From NCBI GenBank assembly GCA_021234155.1, contig JAJEKV010000142.1, positions 372,001-436,000 on the forward strand: DNA of 64,000 nucleotides, given 5' to 3'. The notes under the pieces are model-generated. The model saw only the letters and a program-made list of their open reading frames with translations, ran no database searches and had not been told where the DNA came from. Positions 1-10,649 of this stretch are shown piece by piece; the first letter of the stretch is position 1, and every line of letters starts with the position of its first letter. The position numbers and the translations under genes are program-made. The stretch is from Isoetes taiwanensis (lineage: Eukaryota; Streptophyta; Lycopodiopsida; Isoetales; Isoetaceae).

Positions 1-256
1 AGGGTTTCTAGGATGTTTTTCAACCCGTATTTTTTTACGTGTATGCGTGTCTCGTGTATTGTCTACCTTTCATATTGTTTCTGTGTCATTTCTACTGCTT
101 TTACTACCTTGTTTTGTGTGTTTTTTGTTATAATCTTCTCCTTTACTCCGATATGTTTTTTGTTGGAACAATTCTCCATTTTGTATAATGTAGACCGTGT
201 AAGTCTTTACTTCTGTATTCTCCAGTTCTTTTGACAAGTCTTTTTTGTAGCCTAGT

Positions 257-1437
257 ATGTCTCTTATAAAAAAGAGAAGTGTACGTAGGTCCCCTCTTAA
301 GAACGCGCTCGGCGCGATTTATAATTATGAGTGGTTTTGGTTGTCTCTGCTACTTTCCCTGTGTACAATTTATGTTTTTGAAAGTAAGGCGTCTATGAAA
401 ACGCGTTCGGCGCAGCGATTTCATTACTCACCACATGATTGTAACTTTCAGGATCTTCTAAAAATGTGAAAAGAAAAGCAAAGCCCCAAGCAGGTCCGAG
501 GACATCTGCATTGAGAAAAACCAAGAACGGATGAAGATGTATCAGTTGCAGATTTGGCACACGTTGTGACCATTGACGATACGACCGAAATAATGAAGGC
601 TCAGGTAGAGCCTCCATGTCCAGAAGAAGATCTACCAGAGGGCTCTGAATGGTATGTGGAGATCTTCAAGACTAGCGGAAAGACAGATCTGATTTTCATG
701 TCTAGAGTTAAGGAAACAGATCAAATGAAGAAACAAGGTATTCTGATCACATGCGAAGAACGGGGCGATTCTTCTTGTCTGCATTATTACTTGAAGCCGG
801 GAGAAAAATAAAAAGTATTGAAGAAGTTAAATTATGGCGGTGCTAGTTCCTTTAAAGAGACTGCCCTAAGAACGGATGAGGCCGCAGATAACCTCTTCAA
901 ATTTGGCTGGTCAGGTGGTGATCTATTGACACCAAAAAAAATATGTGAAGGTCTCTCAGCTGTGAGAAGAGCAATCAGTACAAGGCCGTCAGCTAGTCTG
1001 TACCTACAAGCTTTAAAAGAGAAGGAAGATGCAAGTTCTAGAGCCAGGGAAACACCAGACGTTCTAGGCATTACAGATATGACTAGTGATGATGACAAGG
1101 CGAGACAGTTAGAGGCCATGAGCAAACTCAAGAAATATGCTGACAAGTATCCACTGGGCCTTAGCTTCACGCATCCTATCCATGTCGGCGGGCTTTTCAG
1201 TCCCACGAAGGCTATGTTTGTCGGCCAGAAGATTTGACAAGCAAAGACGCAATGGAAATAGTCGACAAAGATGATAGAAAACCGGTGAGGAGGTGCCAAT
1301 GCGGCAGATGTGGTGCCTTTGATATGAAGGCGAAGAAGGTGTTGATATGGAATAAACTTGAAGATTTAACCGGCAACCTCGATATTCACTTCATGATAAT
1401 AGATGGCGGCAAAGATGGTGGAGGCGAAAGGTTTTGA
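257..1437 (+). pseudogene. Unrecognised coding remnant, several adjacent reading-frame pieces
   Basis: Three pieces lie in one frame (257-469, 554-811 and 818-1237), parted by single stops, and a fourth (1234-1437) follows in an overlapping frame. The 554-811 piece is acidic and soluble-looking. The 818-1237 piece (139 codons) is helical and charged, with MTSDDDKARQLEAMSKLKKY near its middle. The 1234-1437 piece has a Cys cluster, RRCQCGRCGAFD, that could be part of a small zinc-binding site. Amino-acid composition looks like real protein rather than chance translation, and the opposite strand gives only low-quality ORFs. I recognise no family. The stops between co-linear pieces suggest a decayed gene or a transposon-encoded protein, though unrecognised introns are possible. 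Confidence 0.35.
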
Positions 1438-1617
1438 TCGGGTCAAGCACATAAAACCGGAAATCGGTTATTCTATAGATCGTATTCAGTCGGAAATTGC
1501 CGATTCCTCGGTGGCTCCACAACGCCAGCCAGAATTAGCCGGAAATCAGCGCCTTCGAATGACATGGGAAAGACATTCCGTACAAAAGGTATTTTATGTT
1601 CCACACATAGCGTTTAA

Positions 1618-1890
1618 TCAGCGCCAGTAGCGTTTGCGCTTAATCACGTATTTACAAGAAACGGCACCGGGCGCCGATTTTTGATATGGTCGCGATTTTC
1701 TAAATACGTGATTAGCAAAACGCCACCGGCGGGCTTTTATGTTGTTATTTGTGTGTGACGGATTTACAAAGAAACGCTGGCGGGCGGAATTCTTCATCAT
1801 GAAGAAATCGCCAGCGCCGCTTCTTTGTAAATACGCGATTAACTAAAACGCCACCGGGCGCGCGTTTATATTGTTACTTTCACGACTGTT
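1618..1890. repeat. GC-rich inverted repeat cluster
   Basis: Short related blocks recur here: variants of aaacgccaccgggcg next to aaatacgtgatta or its complement. The clearest structure is an imperfect hairpin at 1763-1831, with arms of about 34 bp that both begin or end in tttacaaagaa and meet at an attcttcat/atgaagaaat centre. The GC-rich blocks stand out from AT-rich surroundings. No coding sense is visible. It could be the end of a DNA transposon or a nest of small foldback elements. Confidence 0.5.
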
Positions 1891-1929
1891 TATTTTTTTT
1901 ATCTAACGCCCATATTTTGCAGTCCGTAT

Positions 1930-3054
1930 GTGGAGCAGCGATTGCACGCCAGTAACCAATGGATCGAATATGGAAACCAATGCCGACCCGGACAAGGGCA
2001 ATCTAAGAGTGCCGAATTCAAATTACTAGAAAGGACACCGTGCCAAACCATAATGAGGACAAGAACAAGGCCACTAGATCAAAGAAGAAAAAGGGGATGC
2101 ACAAAGCCGGCACGAAGAGCAAGCGGTGCCAAAAGGATGCCCGCAAGATTGTTTTTCTTCGACCGGGTATGGGAAAAGTGGAACTTAATTTTGGGGCGCC
2201 TATTAGGAAAAGAAGTTGCCCGATTCGTATGGCGGGGTTTCCTCCGCATAAGATACGTCTATTTTTGATATAGGTATCATAGAAATGAGAAAGGCACAAG
2301 GATTGGATGATGCAGAATTAATCTACGTTCTAGATAGTTGCATCGAAAGGAAGTTATCTACAAGAAAACGTCTGCGAACAAAGCACTTGACATCTTCGAA
2401 GATGCATGCGAATCGATAAAAATATGAAAGTCCTGAAAAGTTTGTTGGTGAAGAACCGCAAAGGCTCGGGGAGACATGATGTTATCGAGATAGGCTTAAT
2501 GCAAAAGTACAACGTATCTAATGATGACATTAAGAAATATGTATTTTGGTCAAAAGATTTTGTGAAGCGACAAAAAGGCGAAGAATGTGGCAACTCTTAG
2601 GGGATTCACCACGAAAGTTATGGGTCGACCTAAAAAGAAAAGTTGTTTTGGTGAAGAAGACGTGAAGAGAGCGAGTCTCCTTTTTTTCTATAAGGTGTCC
2701 ATCGGTTATAAGTGTGCCATGCGGAGGTAGGTGAAGGGCCAACCGACATCACTCTATTTGTTCTTGATAGCCAGGGGCACGAGATGGACACAGGATGATT
2801 ACAGCACCTTCTTCAACACATGCGGTGGTTTGACGACCGAGATGCATTATACTATCGTGACGGTTTTGCCACTCCGACATTTCCACGCGATATGCACTAG
2901 CTGCGCAAATGATGTCGAATGCATTAAAGTGATGAGGCAAGCAAGAATGATAGATGAAAACAAAGATAGTGAGTTTAGTAATCGAAAGTAAGATCTCACA
3001 TGTGCTAGTCCTTATGATAGCCATTATGGATGACAAAGAATATGAAAGACTCAA
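1930..3054 (+). pseudogene. Unrecognised coding remnants, plus strand
   Basis: Plus-strand pieces at 2040-2273, 2406-2600 and 2731-2991 have protein-like composition. Examples are DVIEIGLMQKYNVSNDDIKK in the second piece and DDYSTFFNTCGGLTTEMHYT in the third. They are in different frames and separated by stops. Short continuations such as DITLFVLDSQGHEMDT occur out of frame with the third piece, which suggests small indels. No family is recognised. They may belong to the same decayed gene or element as the remnants at 257-1437, given the shared strand and state of decay. Confidence 0.3.
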
Positions 3055-3060
3055 GGGGAA

Positions 3061-4240
3061 ACCGTAAGGTGAGAAGATTGCTTGGCGGTGCTATCGGCTA
3101 GATGAACCCCTATTGAAGAATGTTTTTTATGTCGAATCCAATTTGCGAAGACAAAGGGAAAGGGACTGCAGATGTGGATGTGGACACCGGACGAAGAGGA
3201 AGAGGAAGAGGAAGAAGAAGACTCGGTCGACCTCGGCCCTTAATTCACCAATCAAGTATGAGCTACCTTGGCAAGACATAAGGGGAGGCTGAATAAGCAC
3301 GGGTTTTCTTTGGCCCTTTCGAAGTTTTTCTGATTGAAGCCTTCCGCCCTTTAGAGTCTACGTGTTGGGAGTTTCATGTTGAGGTTATGTCGGCGGGAAG
3401 CTCAAGCTAGCTAGGAAATGCCAAAGTGTGGTCTCGATGGTCAGCGAAGGACTTCCTCGATATTTTTCGAGAAAGTGCTAGAGGTGGCACCTAGGGTCCG
3501 CTAGGTAGTGCAAAAATAAAGCTTCCAGCTCTAAGTCCAAAATTTTACCCGCAGATCCGGCCGCAGAGCGGGGAAGAAATGAGAAAGCATATAGAGGGCA
3601 TAAAGAAGAATATCGACAAGCAACATTTTAACTATGCGGCCGAGGCGTGCCTTTCATTCCAATCACATTGGAAAATCCGGCCGAAGTGGATGTAGGTAAC
3701 GCATAAACGAAGAAGACAAAATCCTAGATGATACGATGGATTCGGAAAGCTCGAGTCGAGGTTAGCATAAAGAGTAATGAAGTATCAACCATAGTTCAAA
3801 CACTAAGTGATGTGGCTAACACTTCGGCGCGTAATCAGAAGGCGGTAGAGTAAGCTCATCATTGCGGATGTTGAACAGAACCGTAAAGGTATGTTATTCA
3901 AGCGAAATGGAATCGCGCCCGGTAGCGATTTCAATTCTTCAAAAATTGAAAATCGCGCCCGCCAGCGATTTCAATTTTCTTTTTCCTTGTCTCACAAGTG
4001 TGTGCTTTATTATTACGAGACCTAATCCGGTTTCCTCCAAAATTACGGTGTTCGATTTGAATGGAGTGCTTTCGCAAAAACGTTACCTAAAGCACAATTT
4101 CCTTTATCATGGTATGTATGTAAACCATTTGAGACATATACTGAAATGGGTATATCCGCAACAGATATCCCGAAGGGAGATGTTAGACCAAGCTTTCTTT
4201 TTATTTTCGTTGTGCAATTTGGTCGTCGATGGAGAATAGA
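3061..4240. other. Non-coding or decayed stretch with a short repeated GC-rich block
   Basis: No convincing gene. At 3908-3989 a block of about 40 bp containing aatcgcgcccg and agcgatttcaatt occurs twice in tandem (aatcgcgcccggtagcgatt, then aatcgcgcccgccagcgatt), separated by a short AT-rich inverted spacer. Related GCGCGATTT motifs recur at about 313, 405, 1690, 5228 and 5522. A plus-strand ORF at 3862-4239 overlaps this repeat and has no recognisable features. Confidence 0.4.
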
Positions 4241-6146
4241 AATATACAGGAAGTTTTGAGAGTAGTTCCCGAAGTTACATAGAGATTGGGCATCTGTTTG
4301 GGATCGAAAGCAAATGTAAGTCATTCAATAACCCAAAGGATCCTCTGAGGTAAAAAAATATTTGTGAAATGCTTGAGCGACATGATGGATGACTTCATGG
4401 GGGGAGAGAAGGAAGACATCATTATAGTTGATGATGACGCCTTTGAAGTGTTGCTTCAATCATCCACGATCACTAAATCCACCATCCTATCATCCCCACG
4501 AGGATTTTGACAAAGATGACTTCTGCTTCGTTTTTGTCAAAGATCTTGCACCTAAATAGCTACTGAGGGAAAAAGGTCGAAGAGATACAAACACTATACC
4601 CCAAGAACTTAATCGGACAGGGAAATTGTGAGGGACCTAGAGAAGATCGTTCTAGAAAGGGAACTTTTTGATATATATATATATATGTATACAGGGAAAT
4701 ACACTTTCCAAAAAAGTTTTGAATATGAAATATACTTTACACCAAACTCTTTCGAATATATATTGTGTTCTTATATCAAAGCATTATTGGTTACGTATGC
4801 GTATTGTTCTTTTATATTACGTGTATGGTTTGCTATACTTGCAATAATTTGTATGTATATACCGGTCAATAATTTAGGTGTCTATAAATACGTATGCATG
4901 AAATTGGCAAACCATCGGCCGGCCCGCCTTATCGCGCTTGTTATTATGGCACATTCTATTACCGCCGGATGAACCACGCGCAGACTCTCAAAGGTGCGCG
5001 AAGCTAGAAATAGAACTTCGGGATGGCTTGATGTCGTTGCTATATGAATCCCGTCCCGCTTCTATCCCGATCCCTTTGATGTTGTAATCCATCTTATATG
5101 GAATCCGAGCATGGTTTGTTCATGATCGAAAGGATCTCAACCCGCTGCGGCGCTACCGTCGGCGATGATGATTGGATTAGTTTTTTAAAGTTTATGTTCC
5201 ACTATAATACGTTATTTATGGGAATAAAATCGCGCCACGCGCGATTTGACCCTTGAAAATCTCTGTTCTGTAGCAACTTGCTTGCTGTTATTTATTCGTA
5301 AAACACTACAATTTCAATGTTTAGATTTCGTTGATTGTACGAATTAATAAGCAATTTCCTACTTTTTATATTGCCAACATTCTTTCATAATATGGGTCAT
5401 TTGGACCGAATATTTGGATGCCCTTGCATTTCAACATAAAATGCATCTTCCTAGCCCGAAAATGAACTCAGTGCAAAAGTGTGGTTAATTCAATATAATG
5501 GTCAATAAATAGCTTATACGGCGCGATTTTGGAATAGACATAATCCCAATTTAATTGAATGATGGTTGATTTTCATTACCCGATATCACACACCCTAGAT
5601 TTGGATTGGACACGCCTGTTAGACTCATGGAGTTCCTCTTCTTACACTGTTTCTATCCTAATGGTAGCTTCGTGTTGGATCCTTTTGCTGGCACAGGTTT
5701 TGTGATGGAAGCATGCTCAATTTGCAGTGCACATTACTATTGAATACAGAATGATGACGAGCTTCTGGACTTGGTGAAGTCACTCCGTGGATGCATGAAA
5801 AGAGAGGAAGCATGGCATGATGTCAATTCCGAAGGGGAATCTAGTAATGTGCATGTCGAAGATGTGGATGAACCTTCAGACTAGTCAGTGAGTTGGCATT
5901 TAACTTCATTATTTGTAAAAACTTTCCGTCACATAATGGTTGTTACTTATATTTACTTATATCATTTTCTCCACGTCAATGACTTTATACTCCTTCCAAC
6001 TTATGCCGAGGTTGTAGCTCAGAAGTCGTCATTAATTTCTTCTTCGACACATAAACAGAGAAAGCAACGAAGATGTTTATTTGTAGATGACAAAGCTAGA
6101 GTTGAGTGTCTTCTTGTCTTTTAGTCTTTCCTCCAACAATTAATCT
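4241..6146. other. AT-rich stretch without a supported gene
   Basis: AT-rich sequence with a short (ta)n-type run near 4672-4686 and a GCGCGATTT-type inverted motif at 5228-5252. ORFs at 4628-4972 and 5888-6124 are hydrophobic, AT-driven translations with no motif and no support. Nothing else is recognised. Confidence 0.5.
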
Positions 6147-6806
6147 CTTTATATGTTACTTCCTTTTTGGCATTTCTCTTATTTCTAGTTTCATTTGATT
6201 ACTAACCTAACTTCTTATATATTAAAAGATGTAACAGTTGGCCCCACAATCTCAAAATATTGAGATGTGTTGGTTTAAAGACAATGTTGAAAAAAAAAAC
6301 CAAAATGCCCAACCAAAAAGTCCCTAGAAAAAAAAATTCCCCATCTTAGACATGATAGAATTAATCTTAAGAAGGCACATCTTTCAAAAGCAATATTGTT
6401 TATAAGCAGTGAGAACAAGTGGAAAGAAGATTTATCATTGCTACATATGGAGAAAAAAGACGAATACATTGAGAAGAGAAAAATAAGACATATGGCACCC
6501 AAATATAGCTCTACCATGAACTTGGCCACGATGATGTGCAATCCTCCATCTCATTCTATCCTATGACATGGTATGGCTCTACCATAAACTTGGCCACGAG
6601 GATGTGCAATCCTCCACCTCATTCTATCCTGTGACATGGCAACAGTTGGATCCATTCAGGTAGGGTTGTGGCTATATATATTTGAAGCTACAAGGGGCTT
6701 GCTTTCAGAGTTTTCTCTATTCACTGTACATTGCATCTTAGCAATCTTTCGATCTGTTATATAAATTGCCACCAGAGGTGTCCTAAGTTTACAACTATAG
6801 CAATTA
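6147..6806. repeat. Non-coding segment duplicated at 26883-27410
   Basis: From tatgttacttcctttttggc onward this stretch matches 26883-27410 with scattered differences and one indel of about 150 bp (about 6340-6490 is absent from the other copy). It lies about 360 bp beyond the 3' end of the F-box gene, so it marks the flank of a duplicated block that also includes that gene. Inside it, a unit of about 65 bp beginning ctctaccatgaacttggcca is tandemly duplicated (about 6512-6641); the same tandem pair is present in the second copy, so it predates the duplication. Confidence 0.85.
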
Positions 6807-7168
6807 GAAACGTTAAAGACATTGGTATAAAATTATTTACCAATAAAAGTATTTCGTTAAGACTTTTTCCCTTGTAATACTTGTTAACAATGTCATATTT
6901 TGGAAACAATAGCGTCACAACACATGAAAGCACCAGCTGAAATTTAGATCGAACAAATGAAACATAGTGTCACAACAAATGAAAGCACCAGCTGAAATAT
7001 ACCAAAATTTCATTCTGTGCATTGTTAGATTTGATGCATCGAAATTCTTCTAGGAATCAGACCAGTATAGTGTGACACCTACTTATACAATTACGAACTA
7101 ACTTCCCACAAACATTGATTTGAATGAATTGAATGGAGAGCAAAAATGATCGGCAACCATTGATTGAT

Positions 7169-8239
7169 TTAAAATAAATTGAAAGGAGAGCACAAATGAT
7201 TCAGCCCCTCTAGATCTTTCTCTTGCTGACATGTAACTTCAACAGTCTTGTACAACTTTTGCAACTTTAACAAAGCATTCACACTATTATCATCAAGTGA
7301 GGGATTGGAGTACAATATCTTCAGCTCAGCTAAACATGGGCAGCAAGATAAGAGGATACATAATTTCGTAAGTGCGTACTGGTCCAGAAACTTCATACCA
7401 ACCCAAACTTTTTTGAGATTTAATAAAGGCGCACTTTGGTAAGACCTCCCAACTAGGAGACGTTCTGATAGGTAAAGTGCTTCAACTAAGCTAATCATCG
7501 TATTAAATGGTGACATGACTGCTGGGAGGCGTAATGGGGCAAGCATGTGCAGATGATATGGGACATCCAAATCTTTGATACACCTTAGAGCTGGTATGCT
7601 ACTTATACAAGCCTCTATGAACTTAATATCTGGAGAGTTGAGTGTGCTGATTTTTGTGGCGAATGGCAATACAAGAGTCAAATGGCTGAGATTAGGGCAA
7701 CCTATGACCACAGACTGAGTTGGGACTTTTAACTTAAGCTTCTTGAGTGAAGGACAAAGACGCAGAAATGCAGCTAAATTTTCATCGCTTATTTCCAACA
7801 ACATTAAGCAACAAGTCTCCAGTTTGATTAACGGACTAGTAGCAGCTCTAGGCATATCAAGAGTTTTGCACTGAATTCTTAGGTCTACAAGGTTCTGGCA
7901 ATTCAATAAACAAACGGGGAGGAGAGGGGCTGTTATGACCATGACAGTAAGACTATGACGCATAAGACTTATCCAAGATGACAAACAATTCGCCAAAGGC
8001 GACTTTTTTCCTAATGTAACCACAAGTTTGGATATAGTGCGATTGATGCAAAGATACCTCCATACAGTTTGCTCTTGATCCTTTTCTGAAATATTTAGGA
8101 CGTCCAATTGTGTGCAGATGGTGCGCCATCTCTTGCAAACGAGCTCGCAGCGCCCCAGGCTTTTGACGGACCGCAGTTTTCCAAAGATTATTGCAAGCAC
8201 AGAGTCGGGCAGCAAATCCATCTTCATCGAAAACCCCAT
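7169..8239 (-). CDS. F-box/LRR-type protein
   Basis: Single-exon ORF of 356 residues, taking the ATG at 8237-8239 (MGFSMKMDLLPDSVLAIIFG). The longer upstream open frame is rejected because it starts in low-quality sequence. Residues 8-45 are a typical F-box: LLPDSVLAIIFGKL, then CELVCKRWRTIC. By family knowledge this binds SKP1 in an SCF ubiquitin ligase. The rest is rich in leucine repeats (CPSLKKLKLKVP, CPNLSHLTLVLP, CPCLAELKIL), consistent with a substrate-binding LRR region. The frame is open throughout, so it is the intact member of the pair; the copy at 63000-64000 is broken. A foldback DNA transposon begins about 43 bp upstream of the start codon, so its promoter has probably been displaced or altered. 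Substrate unknown. Confidence 0.88.
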   Translation of the reverse strand: MGFSMKMDLLPDSVLAIIFGKLRSVKSLGRCELVCKRWRTICTQLDVLNISEKDQEQTVWRYLCINRTISKLVVTLGKKSPLANCLSSWISLMRHSLTVMVITAPLLPVCLLNCQNLVDLRIQCKTLDMPRAATSPLIKLETCCLMLLEISDENLAAFLRLCPSLKKLKLKVPTQSVVIGCPNLSHLTLVLPFATKISTLNSPDIKFIEACISSIPALRCIKDLDVPYHLHMLAPLRLPAVMSPFNTMISLVEALYLSERLLVGRSYQSAPLLNLKKVWVGMKFLDQYALTKLCILLSCCPCLAELKILYSNPSLDDNSVNALLKLQKLYKTVEVTCQQEKDLEGLNHLCSPFNLF

Positions 8240-9057
8240 AAACCCTAATATCCGCTTCCTGCGCTTAAAGCCGCATGAAACTAGGCACGGCCACATGTAA
8301 CATTTTTTACCCCCTCTATATACGTTTCCCCATAGAATGAGCCTCCAAAAATGTGACGGAAATGGTAAGGGAGGGGGGGCTAAAAGAAGGGGTACCAAAA
8401 TGTACATTAAAGTGGGAGCCTCCACCCCTAAATTTGAAAAAGGGGGAAGACGGTACCTCAAAAAAAGGTCATGTGGCCGGCGTGAAAATTATTTTTACCC
8501 CGGTTATTGTGATTCCATCGCAAAAAATTCCATCCCGCAGAATCACAAACCCTTCGGAACGGGATCCGTTCCGGAGGCCCCGTTATCCGTACCTGACATT
8601 GTCAGGTGTACCTTCTGATTGATCCTAGCCATCCATCTAAAGGGTGCATCCTGACCGTCTATTTTATACCTTCCGGCGGAATCACCTCCGCAAAATACCG
8701 CGGGACGGAATCACCGCACTTTTATTCCATGCCACAGAATCACCATCTGAAATATCTCACTAAAAATTCAAATTTTTGACGTACTGTTCTTGTGGGAGGT
8801 TTTTCGGCTATGGCGGCTTGCTCCGGTTGGGGTTTCCTTCTTTTCTTGTTCTTGTTTTATTTTTGCTTCTACGGTCGCAAAGATCTATGTGTTTTCAATC
8901 TTGGTTAAATGCTTGCAGATCCGGGCTGTGGAAGGAAATAGGGTCGCCCATGCTTGCGTGTCCTACTGTGGAAGGAAAAGGCCCAAGAATTGGATGCAAG
9001 ATCGTAAGAGGGCCTCCTTGATCGGCAAGAATAGATCGTTATAAAGGCGTTTTTATA

Positions 9058-9460
9058 GTGGACGACTCTTCATTTATTTGGTCGAATTTTTTGCGAGGCC
9101 CTATACTTGCTCAGGCCTTCCGTTTTAGAAGGGCTCTTCGGTTTGAGAGCAGAAATTATAATTGCAGCAAGCTTGAGATCCGCGTAAAAGCGGGGGATCG
9201 GCAGGAAGCGGAGCTCTTCCATCCGCGACGACGTCCGGAGTGGCGGGCATTCATAGACATTGCCCGGTTTGCGGGTACAAATCCGTCCCGAGGGCTCAAG
9301 GAGGGGCCGAATTGCGCGGTCGGCACGGGCTGAATTTCGCGCGAAGATCGGCTCGGCTTACGCCCAAATGCAGCCATGCTTTCCATCTCGATTGCATCGA
9401 TACACGGCTCCTCTCCCATTCAACACGCCCCCTCTGCCGCGCGGCTTGCTCCCCGAAAAT
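9058..9460 (+). pseudogene. ATL-type RING-H2 E3 ligase fragment, broken
   Basis: Two overlapping frames together resemble the ATL family. One frame gives [11 protein letters not shown] then [12 protein letters not shown], like the conserved stretch ahead of the RING. The other gives [20 protein letters not shown] and STRPLCRA, the second half of a RING-H2 with its C, H, H and C ligands in order. Known ATL proteins are membrane-anchored ubiquitin ligases that use this RING to bind an E2. Here the invariant Trp after CIDT reads Arg, a later zinc-binding Cys reads Arg, the middle of the RING is out of frame, and no membrane segment is seen. It sits inside a foldback transposon, so it is best read as a captured fragment. 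Confidence 0.7.
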
Positions 9461-10095
9461 CCACCCAATTTGCCCCCAATCCCTGCCTTTATCGTCGAAT
9501 CCGGTCGCAAAGCCTGCACCGCCTTGACTCTCAAGAGCTCCGGTTCAAGATCTCCTTCTTTTTTATCCCCATTTTTATTATTCTTTTCTTTTTCCTTTTT
9601 GGTCCGATCGGTTTTCTTTCTTGTTTGTTTTCTGCAGTTCTTGGCTTCTTAAAAGGTCATTAGGCCTGATTTTGACAATCGGCTTTTTTTAAGTCCGAAT
9701 TTGGAGAACTGGACTCAAGAAGGCGAGAAGCAATGGCTGTTCAAGCACAATACCCATCTACTATTCCGGTGTGCATAAGGTATGTTGAATCTGCATGCAC
9801 TTTGCTATTGCTTGATCATAAAATACCCGCCAATCTCTGGATCATTTTGTTCGGCCATGGCATTGCCAATATTGGCAAGGGGTTCAAATCCCCATCCATA
9901 AAAATTCTGGGCAGTGCATAGAATAACAATGGACAGCCACACAAAAAATGGAGTAGCACAAGTTTATATTTTCTTCCAATTCAATCCACCCTGCTTGCTT
10001 TTGCAAGCAAATGTAGCAAGCAAATGTAAGTTATACTTTGAGAATCTGCCACTCATCTGCAGAAATTGAAAATGGCAAACATTGGGCTTCTCCAG

Positions 10096-10500
10096 GTGAT
10101 TCCGTCGGGAGGAATCCAATCTGGGGTGATTCCATCGGACGGAATCAGAATATGGTGATTCCGCCCCGCGGAAGTGGAAGGGGGTAATTCTACCGGGCAG
10201 AATCGCATGGTTGTGATTCCATCTGGCGGAATAGCAATGTTGTGATTCTGTCTGGCGGGATACGTAAGTGGTGATTCCATCTCACGGAATCAGACGTTCG
10301 TGATTCCATCTGGCAGAATAGCAAGGTTGTGATTCCGTCTGCCGGAATAACACGATTGTGATTCCGTCTCGCGGAATAAATAATACGATTGTGATTCCGT
10401 CTGGCGGAATACATGAGCGGTGATTCCATCTCGAAGAATCGTAAATTGGTGATTCCATCTGGCAGAATAGCAAAGTTGTGATTCCGCCGGAAGGTATAAA
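10096..10500. repeat. Array of about fourteen 29-bp subterminal repeats
   Basis: A unit of the form gtgattccatctggcggaat plus about nine variable bases repeats about 14 times at spacings of 28-32 bp; one unit reads gtaattctacc. Each unit has a small palindrome, ATTCCg..cGGAAT. The left end of the transposon has only a few matching units (8508-8755). Clustered subterminal motifs of this kind are known transposase-binding sites in several DNA transposon families; that role here is inference. Confidence 0.85.
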
Positions 10501-10649
10501 TGACCTGAAAGCGACCCTGTCAGGTACGGATAACGGGGGCTCTGGTACAGATAACGGAGTCTCGGCCTGGTGATTCCGCGAGATGGAATTTTTTGCGATG
10601 GAATCACAATAACCAGGGTAAAAATATTTTGTTCCATGTGGCCGTGCCT

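Larger units (their letters stand above)
8283..10649. mobile_element. Foldback (Pack-type) DNA transposon carrying a captured gene fragment
   Basis: The two ends are inverted copies. The left part at 8487-8545 (tttttaccccggttattgtg, then attccatcgcaaaaaattcc) matches the reverse complement of 10576-10634. Homology resumes inward around the gttatccgtacctgaca block (8582-8600 and 10520-10540) and a ccttccggcggaatcac block (8669-8687 and 10480-10497). The outermost shared motif, aggcacggccacatg, is at 8283 and, inverted, ends at 10649. The interior holds a broken RING-H2 gene fragment and a subterminal repeat array on the right. No transposase is visible, so it is non-autonomous. No clean target-site duplication was found, so the superfamily is open (MULE, hAT or CACTA-like) and the exact ends are uncertain by tens of bases. 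Confidence 0.7.

Noticed and set aside
832-1299. 155-aa minus-strand ORF
   Set aside because: Antisense of the better plus-strand frame at 818-1237; no motif.
8337-8622. Two overlapping 90-aa ORFs upstream of the F-box gene
   Set aside because: They run through the terminal repeat of the foldback transposon and show no protein-like pattern.
9860-9900. tRNA-like T-arm (ggggttcaaatcccc)
   Set aside because: Only the T-arm pattern is present; no matching acceptor or D/anticodon arms are found around it.
10096-10500. CRISPR-like array: regular repeats of about 20 bp with variable spacers of about 9 bp
   Set aside because: Units vary too much, spacers are far too short, and the array lies at the end of a foldback transposon in a plant-type sequence.
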